Below are positions 57,342 to 64,000 of a stretch of DNA of 64,000 bases, piece by piece. Location: assembly GCA_965237625.1 (NCBI GenBank), contig CBDEGD010000025.1:93060-157059 (forward strand), read 5' to 3'. Made by a program: the position numbers and the translations under genes. The stretch's first letter is position 1; the number at the start of each line of letters is the position of its first letter. This DNA comes from JABDIP01 sp965237625 (GTDB lineage: Bacteria; Pseudomonadota; Alphaproteobacteria; DSM-16000; Inquilinaceae). The notes beneath the pieces are model-generated. The model was not told where the DNA came from. It searched no databases and worked only from the letters and a program-made list of their open reading frames with translations.

Positions 57342-59456
57342 TTACTGTCCCTCGCGCCGCCAGCTCGCCATCAGCCCACCGACCGCCAGCATCAGAACCA
57401 GCGCCGCCGGCAGCAACGGCGCCTCACGGGCTCCGGTCACGATGTAATCGCCATTGGATCGCAGGCCGATCCAGCTCCGGCCGGCGGTGTCGCGCTCCGG
57501 GTCCACCCGGCGTATGGTCGGCACGCCATCCTCGGCCAGCCAGAACATGCCCCCGCCGGTGGCATCGGCGATGGGCGCCAAATAGTCCTCGGTAGTGCGC
57601 ATGTCGGAGAGTTCCGGCGGGTTTAGCCGGCCGACGACCGCCAGCGCTGTATGTTCGCCATCGTCGATCCGGAACAATCCCGGCTCCGTGGCCACATAGT
57701 CTGCGAAGGCCCGGCCAGGTGCCTCGGTGCTGAGATCCAGGCGCACGGTGTTGCCCGAGGGCGCCGTGATCTGCACCTCGCCGCCGTCGCGCTCCAGGCT
57801 ACGCCGCTCAATCCGGATATGCCGGTCGTCGACGGCCGTACGCAGATCCCTCTTCCTCGAGTTCCGGTTCCTTCATCAGCCAATGAGCCAGGCGGCGCAG
57901 CAGCTCGGATTGCGGTCCGCCGCCGTCAAACCCTCGGCTCCAGAGCCACATATGATCGCTCATCAACTGTGCGACGCGGCCCTCTCCGACCCGGTCGAGG
58001 ATCAGCAGCGGCCGGGCGGATGCGCCTTCCATCACGATCGCGCCGCTGGTCGGGACCACATCCACTTGCCGATACCAGCGTCCCCAGCCCGGGCCGCCGG
58101 ACGTCGAACCACCACGCCGACCGAGACCTCTGATCGCCCGATAGGCGACTTCCAGATCAGCGGTCACCGGGTGGCGCACTCCAACACCGGTGACGGCAGG
58201 CTGATACCCCTCCTCGATCACCTGCCCGGTCGGCTCGCCCGGCAGTACCGAGCCCAGCGGCGTGCGATATAGGCTGAAACCAGCGGCGAATTGCGGTCCG
58301 CTTGCCTCCAGGAATGCGCCGCCGGACTCGACGTAATTGGCGATATTGCTGAGATAGAGGTTCGGCAGCACGCCGCGCCGGCGATACCGATCGAAGATGA
58401 TCAGATCGAATTCGTTCAGGCGCAGTTCGAAACAGCTCACGGATCGGGAATGAGATCAGCGACAGCTCGCTGATCGGCGTGCCGTCCTGCTTCTCCGGTG
58501 GCCGCAGGATGGTGAAATGGACCAGATCGACGCTTGGATCCGATTTCAGGATGTTGCGCCATGTCCGCTCGCCCGGATGGGGCTCGCCGGATACCAGCAG
58601 CACGCGCAGTCGATCGCGGACGCCGTTGATGACCAGGGCGGCTCGATTGTTGGACAGGGTCAGTTCTTGTTCGGCCGCGGTGACCTCAAGCTCGATGACC
58701 GTAGGGCCGCCATGGTCAAGGTTGAAGGACATCTCGAAGTCCTGCCCGACCGGGACCTGAAAGGCCAGCGGATCGCCGCCATCCTGGCTCGCTGTCACGG
58801 TGACCAGACCGCTTCCGCCGCGCACCGGCAGATCGTCGACCCGGATTGTCGCGGTGACTTGGCGGCCGACCAGCCCGAAAGCCGGCACCTGGACCACCGC
58901 CAGCCGACGATCGGCTTCGCCCCGGTCCCCGGTCAGCAGTGTGTGAACCGGGCCGGCGCCCTGCAGCGAGCGTGTGTCGAGCGGAGCGTCGTGGACCTGT
59001 CCGTCGGTCAGCAGGATCGTGCCGGCAACGCGGCGCCTCGGCACATCGGCGAGGGCCGCATCCAGCGCGTCGAACAGGCGGGTCTCGCCAAGCTGGCGGT
59101 TGGCGTCGATCCCGGTCCGCACGATGCGCAGGTCGATAATTGTCCATCTGCGACAGACTGGCGGTGATGTCGTCCAACGCCCGGTCGGCGCGGCCACCGC
59201 GATTGCCGATCGCCTGGCTGGGCGACTCGTCGACGATGACCACCGCGACATCGGGAATCGCCTCGCGCTCTTCCTGAACCAAAGACGGGTTGATCAGCGC
59301 GGCGGCCAGGGCCGCCATGACCAGAAAGCGCAGCCCAGTGCCCCGGGCCCTGCGGAATGCGCCATAGAGGGTGGTCAGCACGGCAAGCGCGAAAAGCGGC
59401 CCCAGCGCCGTCCAGGGCAGCATCGGCGCGATGGCGATGGATGCGGTCTCGATCAT
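57342..59456 (-). pseudogene. Large membrane protein of the MoxR operon, three frameshifts
   Basis: Four collinear pieces in three frames together form about 700 residues. Piece 1 (from 59456) has two membrane helices and the VWA-like DVAVVIVDESPSQAIG. Piece 2 is IDLRIVRTGIDANRQLGETR to SFPIRELF with the DGQVHDAPLD segment. Piece 3 is ELRLNEFDLIIFDRYRRRGV to KEPELEEE. Piece 4 is LRTAVDDRHIRIERRSLERD to a C-terminal helix (LPAALVLMLAVGGLMASW). Joins are near 59130, 58431 and 57859; each needs removal of one base from a run (AATTA, TTT, GGG). The overall family is the glutamine-amidotransferase-like protein seen next to DUF4159 genes. It overlaps the DUF4159 gene by 4 bp. Confidence 0.75.
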
Positions 59457-62203
59457 TGGCCCAGCCGCTCCAGAATTGCCGGCACATGCACCTGGTCGGC
59501 CTTGTAGTTGCCGGTCAGGGCGTACATCACCAGGTTGACGCCGAAGCGATAGGCCATTTCTCGCTGCTGCTCGCCACCGGGCACGACGGGGAACAGCGGC
59601 GCGCCGGTTGAACTCACGGCCCAGGCGCTGGCCCAGTCATTGGCGCCGATGATCACCGAGGACACACCGTCATTGATGTGCTCCTCTCCATTCTCAACCC
59701 ACAGCTCGCCGCCGGCATACCGTCCGGGGAAGTCCTGCATCAGGTAAAACGCCTTGGTGAGCACGTGATCGGGCGGCACCGGCGCCAGGGGCGGGATATC
59801 GATGCCCTCGGTCAGGACCCGGAGGCGCTGGGTGCCCGGTCCCGAGGCGCCGCCGCCAAAGGCCTGGTCGCGAGTGTCGAAGAGGATCGTCCCGCCATTG
59901 CGCAGATAGTCGTTGATGCGGGCGATCGTAGTGTCCGACAACGGCCGCTGACCCTCCACCACCGGCCAGTACAGCAGCGGGAAGAACGCCAGCTCGTCGA
60001 CCGCGACGTCGACACCGATCGCCCCTTCCGACTCGACGGCGGTCCGCGCGAACAACACCGCGCTCAGACCGTCGAGCCCGGCTTGGCTGACATTGTCGAT
60101 TTCGGGGGTTCCGACGATCACAAAGGCAAGGTAGGTACCGTTCGCCGCTCGCAAGGCCATGTCTTCGTCGGTTTGGGCAAAGGCCTCCGGGCCGAAACCA
60201 ATCACCGCCACCGAAGCGATCACCAATGCCGCCGCTCCCGCCGCCGCACGCCTCGGTGCGATCCGCAAAATGCCGCGCAGGAAGAGGGCGAGGATCATGT
60301 CGAAAGCTGTCAGTGCCAGGGCCGCCGCAAGCAACAAGGGCATCAAGATAACCTCGCCCCGGGGCGTATAGCCATTGACCGCAACGCCGCTCGGCAATCC
60401 GTCGATTGGCTCGAGGCCGCCGACCGAACTGCCCAGGTTGAGGGCGCGCCGGGACTCTTCCGTGCCATAGAAGCCGGGCGGGTGCTCGGGAACCACGGAC
60501 AGATCATCAAGCGTATTGGCGGCGATCGGCAGTGCCGTCGCGGAGGGCGTGACCAGCCGTCCCAGTCCGTCAAGCAATTGCAGCGGCTTCAGGCTCTGAT
60601 TGCCGGCCTCGCCCTGCACGCCCTCGCTGAGCGCAACGACACGGCGCAGCATGTCGACGAACAGGCCGGAAATCGGCAGGTTGGACCATTCCGGCCCCGC
60701 GGTCGTGTGTATCAGGACCAGCCAGCCGCCGCGGCCGTCCGCCGTCGACCGCCGTTCGGCGGTCACCAGCGGCGTGCCGTCCTGAAGCCGCGCCCAGGTC
60801 TTGCCAGCCAGATCAAGCGAAGGCTCGGCCAGAACCTGGCGTTCGATCAGGACATCGGCGGGGACTGGCAGTCCAAAAAACGGGCTGGCCTCATCGAAGG
60901 GGGCGAGCGGCATTGGCTCCGTCCAGCTCAGCGTTCCGGTCAACACCCGATCGCCGTGCCGTAACCGCACCGGCACCAGACTATCCGGGTTGGCGGCCAG
61001 CAGGGGGCCGGCAAAACGGACCAGCACGCCGCCATCTCCGATCCACCGGTCGACGGTGTCGGCATCTTCGGCGGCGAGGGCGCCGGCGTCGGGCAGGATC
61101 AGTACCGCGATCCCGCTTTCCAACAGCTCGGCGGCGTCGCCGCGCCGAATTTCGCTATATGGCTCGAGCGCCTGGGTCAGATAGTGGGTGTCGGTCAACA
61201 GCGGCTGCGCGGCATTGCCCAGACCTCCGGTGATCAGGCCGACCGGCCGCCGGCGCCAGCGCTCGTCCAGCAGCACTACCGCACCGGCCGTCGTTTCGCC
61301 CTCGATCTCCATGCGGATCGCCTCGTTACGCAGCTCGACGGGAAGATCGATCTTCGCCTCGGCGACCGCCATGCCCTCCGAGAATACCACTTCTTGCCGG
61401 CTCAGCAGGCGGCCATTTGTCGCGATGACCCTGAGCCATACGCGATCCACGGCGCCGGCCAACCCTGCGGCGCGCTGAATACGCACCACCAAGTCGGATC
61501 CGGCGGTTGCCGGGGGCTCCAGCAGATGGGCCATCTCCGTACGATCGGGCACCAGCAGTTCGGCGCTGCCAAGACGTTGCAACTGCTCGGCCAACGACGC
61601 CGTAGAGGTGTCCCCCAGACCGTCGGTCAGCCAGACCACATGGGCCGAGCCCTCAATCTGCAGGTCGCGAATGGCCGCCAGCGCAGCCGTGCGATCAGTG
61701 GGCCATGGCACCGGGACCAGGCTTTCGGCCAAGCCACGCGCTTCGGCGGGGCGCAACAGGCCGGTGGCCTCCGGTGCTTCGTTGGGGGATCTTGCGGCCG
61801 TGGTCAGCATGATCAGCCTGCGGTCTTCCCGCTCGGCTCGATCGATCACCGCCGCCATCTGGCGTTGACGGGCCGGCCAATCCCGGGCCGCCGCCCAGCC
61901 ATTATCGACCACGATCATCACCGGCCCGCTGCCCGGCAAATCGGCTCCCGGATTCAACAGCGGGCGTGCCAGCGCGAGGATGATCATGGCCGCCAGCGCC
62001 AACCGCATGAGCAGCAGCCACCATGGCGTACGATCCGGCGTTTCTTCCGGGGCCACCAAATCATACAGCAGACGCACCGCCGGAAAGCGCATCAGGCGCG
62101 GAGCCGGCGGGGTGACCCGCAAGAGCCAATAGATCAACGGCAGGACGCCGAGCGCCAGCAAGATCCAGGGTGTGGCGAAGACCAAGGGACCGAGGGTGAG
62201 CAT
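59453..62203 (-). CDS. DUF4159 protein with BatA-type N-terminus
   Basis: 916 residues. N-terminal BatA-like domain with two helices (TLGPLVFATPWILLALGVLP; LLLMRLALAAMIILALARPL), then a region with a VWA-type start (GPVMIVVDNGWAAARDW). A further membrane part is around residue 620 and the C-terminal DUF4159 domain about 700-905 (LAFFPLLYWPVVEGQRPLSD, YLRNGGTILFDTRDQAFGGG). Such genes occur in MoxR operons thought to help fold or assemble envelope proteins. It follows DUF58 after 7 bp. Confidence 0.9.
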   Translation of the reverse strand: MLTLGPLVFATPWILLALGVLPLIYWLLRVTPPAPRLMRFPAVRLLYDLVAPEETPDRTPWWLLLMRLALAAMIILALARPLLNPGADLPGSGPVMIVVDNGWAAARDWPARQRQMAAVIDRAEREDRRLIMLTTAARSPNEAPEATGLLRPAEARGLAESLVPVPWPTDRTAALAAIRDLQIEGSAHVVWLTDGLGDTSTASLAEQLQRLGSAELLVPDRTEMAHLLEPPATAGSDLVVRIQRAAGLAGAVDRVWLRVIATNGRLLSRQEVVFSEGMAVAEAKIDLPVELRNEAIRMEIEGETTAGAVVLLDERWRRRPVGLITGGLGNAAQPLLTDTHYLTQALEPYSEIRRGDAAELLESGIAVLILPDAGALAAEDADTVDRWIGDGGVLVRFAGPLLAANPDSLVPVRLRHGDRVLTGTLSWTEPMPLAPFDEASPFFGLPVPADVLIERQVLAEPSLDLAGKTWARLQDGTPLVTAERRSTADGRGGWLVLIHTTAGPEWSNLPISGLFVDMLRRVVALSEGVQGEAGNQSLKPLQLLDGLGRLVTPSATALPIAANTLDDLSVVPEHPPGFYGTEESRRALNLGSSVGGLEPIDGLPSGVAVNGYTPRGEVILMPLLLAAALALTAFDMILALFLRGILRIAPRRAAAGAAALVIASVAVIGFGPEAFAQTDEDMALRAANGTYLAFVIVGTPEIDNVSQAGLDGLSAVLFARTAVESEGAIGVDVAVDELAFFPLLYWPVVEGQRPLSDTTIARINDYLRNGGTILFDTRDQAFGGGASGPGTQRLRVLTEGIDIPPLAPVPPDHVLTKAFYLMQDFPGRYAGGELWVENGEEHINDGVSSVIIGANDWASAWAVSSTGAPLFPVVPGGEQQREMAYRFGVNLVMYALTGNYKADQVHVPAILERLGQ

Positions 62204-62210
62204 CAGCGTC

Positions 62211-63152
62211 TCATGCTGCCGGTTCGGCGGCGCGGTCGCCGTCGGGCTTGGTTGATGGCAGGTCGACCGGCTCTTGCGACAGGGCGGCGAACAGGGTCAG
62301 CAGCGCGGTCTGCGGCGGCCGGTCGGTATGGTGCACCGCCCAGGTCCAGCCAGCACTGCGACACAGCGCCTGCAGCCCGTCCTGCTGGGCCAATAGCCGG
62401 TCAAGATAGGCGTCACGCACCGACTCGACCCGTGGGATCAAGGTTTCCCGCTCCCCTTCAAGCCCTTCGAAACGGACCCGCCCGCCGAACGGCAAGGTGG
62501 CCTCCGCCGGATCCAGGATCTGCACCATATGGCCGCGTACGCCTCGATTTGCGTAGCGGGCGACCACCTGATCGATCTCGGTCAGCGGGTTCAGGAAATC
62601 GCCAAGGACCACGATCTCGGCATGGCGGGGAATATGGGCATCGCCGGGCAATCCGTGCTCGGCTCCCTGGGTCTCCTGAGAGGCGAGGTCGAGGCTCTGG
62701 ACAATACGATTGACGGCGGTCTGTCCGGTCGAGGCGCCGTGGCTACCGCCCAGCAATGCCACGCGTTCGCCGCCACGGCTGAGCAGGATCGCCAGTGCCA
62801 GCAACAGCAGTTCCGCGCGCTCCCGCTTGCTCGGGTGCTCGCGGTCGGATCGGTAGTCCATGGAGGGTGATGCATCCCGCCACAGCCAGATGGTCTGGGC
62901 TGCTTCCCACTCAAGTTCGCGGATGTAGACGGATTGCGATTTCGCTGTCTGCCGCCAGTCGATGCGCTGGATGCTGTCACCGGGCTGGTATTGGCGGAAC
63001 TGCCAGAAGCTTTCGCCGATGCCGACCCGCCGGCGTCCATGGACGCCCTGAGCGACGGTGGAGGCGACGCGCTCGGCAGCGACCAGCAACGACGGAACCG
63101 TGCCGACCAGCGCTTCGGCACGCTGCCGTGTGGAGGAACGATCAGAGCCCAT
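62211..63152 (-). CDS. DUF58 domain protein (MoxR partner)
   Basis: 313 residues. Hallmarks: GRRRVGIGESFWQFRQYQPGD-type block, RIDWRQTAKSQSVYIRELEWE and the VWA-like LWRDASPSMDY, then a Rossmann-like alpha/beta half to DLPSTKPDGDR. DUF58 proteins couple to MoxR ATPases and are thought to deliver substrates. It lies 16 bp after moxR. Confidence 0.92.
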   Translation of the reverse strand: MGSDRSSTRQRAEALVGTVPSLLVAAERVASTVAQGVHGRRRVGIGESFWQFRQYQPGDSIQRIDWRQTAKSQSVYIRELEWEAAQTIWLWRDASPSMDYRSDREHPSKRERAELLLLALAILLSRGGERVALLGGSHGASTGQTAVNRIVQSLDLASQETQGAEHGLPGDAHIPRHAEIVVLGDFLNPLTEIDQVVARYANRGVRGHMVQILDPAEATLPFGGRVRFEGLEGERETLIPRVESVRDAYLDRLLAQQDGLQALCRSAGWTWAVHHTDRPPQTALLTLFAALSQEPVDLPSTKPDGDRAAEPAA

Positions 63153-63168
63153 GGGCGCGGGGGCGTCC

Positions 63169-64000
63169 TCAGGCCATCGGTGCTGTCAAACGGCGGATCA
63201 CATCTTCGATTGTAACACCATCAGCCCGTGCGGCGAAATTCAGCGCCATACGGTGCTTCAGCACCGGTTCAGCAAGTGCCAGCACGTCATCGACCGACGG
63301 CGCCAATCGACCGTCCAGCAGCGCACGGGCGCGGCTGGCCAGCATCAGCGCCTGACTGGCGCGCGGGCCTGGCCCCCAGGCGACATGTCGCTGGACTTCC
63401 GGCAGATTGGAGGCGTCGGGCCGGCCGTTGCGGACCATGGTGAGGATCGCGTTGACCACGCTTTCTCCGACCGGAACGCGCCGAACCAGAATTTGGGCGG
63501 CTGTCAAATCTTCCGGGGTCAACACCGAGGAGACGGTATCCATATGGGCGCCTGTCGTCGCGATCAGCATGCGCCGCTCGGCGTCCTCATCCGGGTAGCC
63601 GACATCGATCTGCATGAGAAAACGGTCGAGCTGCGCTTCGGGCAGTGGGTAGGTGCCCTCCTGCTCCAGTGGATTCTGCGTGGCCAGAACGTGGAACGGC
63701 TTGGGCAATTCATGGTAATGGCCGGCCACCGAGACCCGGTGTTCCTGCATGGCCTGCAGGAGCGCCGATTGGGTGCGCGGGCTGGCGCGGTTGATTTCGT
63801 CGGCCATCAGCAGCTGGCAGAACACCGGGCCGGGCAGGAACCTGAAAGCGCGACGACCATTGTCGCCTTCCTCCAGAATTTCGGATCCCAGAATGTCCGC
63901 CGGCATCAAATCCGGTGTACACTGGATGCGGCGATCCTCAAGACCCAGGACCGTTCCCAAGGTTTCCACAAGCCGGGTCTTCGCGAGGCCGGGAACGCCG
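63169..64000 (-). CDS. MoxR-family AAA ATPase, N-terminus cut by window edge
   Basis: 277 residues visible, entering the window just at Walker A (GVPGLAKTRLVETLG). Then QCTPDLMPADILGSEIL, Walker B VFCQLLMADEINRASPRTQSALLQAM, sensor VLATQNPLEQEGTYPLPEAQLDRF and the C-terminal WGPGPRASQALML. First gene of the operon moxR, DUF58, DUF4159, membrane protein, cyclase. Its start lies outside the window. Confidence 0.94.
   Translation of the reverse strand, partial: GVPGLAKTRLVETLGTVLGLEDRRIQCTPDLMPADILGSEILEEGDNGRRAFRFLPGPVFCQLLMADEINRASPRTQSALLQAMQEHRVSVAGHYHELPKPFHVLATQNPLEQEGTYPLPEAQLDRFLMQIDVGYPDEDAERRMLIATTGAHMDTVSSVLTPEDLTAAQILVRRVPVGESVVNAILTMVRNGRPDASNLPEVQRHVAWGPGPRASQALMLASRARALLDGRLAPSVDDVLALAEPVLKHRMALNFAARADGVTIEDVIRRLTAPMA

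Noticed and set aside
61184..62713. 509-codon plus-strand open frame within the DUF4159/DUF58 genes
   Set aside because: Gln/Arg/His-rich shadow of two convincing minus-strand genes.

Overview
This 64 kb window is a high-GC chromosomal segment of an alphaproteobacterium, most likely a Rhodospirillales-like lineage. The evidence is a CcrM-type GANTC methyltransferase, a separate F0 operon with paired b and b' subunits (atpI-B-E-G-F), a two-subunit glycine decarboxylase behind a tandem glycine riboswitch, the ispH-thrB-rnhA cluster, and the ETF-QO / TPR / ispE neighbourhood. I do not name a genus.

Layout. 0-2.5 kb: a truncated AAC(3)-family acetyltransferase, FetAB ABC exporter and YqgE/AlgH. 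2.6-5.4 kb: a DsbD/ScsB-like thiol reductase and a Prx5 peroxiredoxin. 5.4-9.7 kb: two tandem Tat-exported PhoX phosphatases. 9.8-13.3 kb: ispH, a KamA-family radical SAM gene, thrB, rnhA. 13.3-20 kb: a lipoprotein, an MFS exporter, and riboswitch-gcvT-gcvH-gcvPA-gcvPB. 20-28.6 kb: a GDYXXLXY-like gene split by a 261-bp element, the ATP synthase F0 operon, smc, a DsbA-like protein, dciA. 28.6-35.9 kb: mutY, folB, ccrM, rnhB, a PA0069-type radical SAM protein, moaB and a lytic transglycosylase.

36-46.3 kb is an accessory region. It carries short secreted proteins, one with a defensin-like cysteine pattern. It also has a Met/His-rich periplasmic protein with a multicopper oxidase, a Doc-like toxin gene, and two adjacent HNH-nuclease genes. 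The region is subdivided by truncated copies of the 3' end of a uracil-DNA glycosylase gene (37.6 and 42.1 kb; the intact gene is at 45.5 kb) and by palindromic repeats. I saw no integrase or transposase. The pattern suggests a recurrent integration site downstream of this gene.

46.4-55.5 kb returns to core genes: ETF-QO, a TPR protein, ispE, a large PodJ-like Sel1/peptidoglycan-binding membrane protein, tRNA-Gln, a second 261-bp element and a methyltransferase. 56-64 kb is a MoxR / DUF58 / DUF4159 / membrane-protein / adenylate-cyclase operon on the minus strand; two of its genes carry single-base frameshifts.

Recurring themes are short palindromic elements (261 bp twice, 133 bp three times, 171 bp once), single-base frameshifts at or near short homopolymer runs, which may be sequencing errors, and a dense cluster of GANTC sites at the ccrM start. 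All identifications are by eye from sequence motifs; no database search was run.
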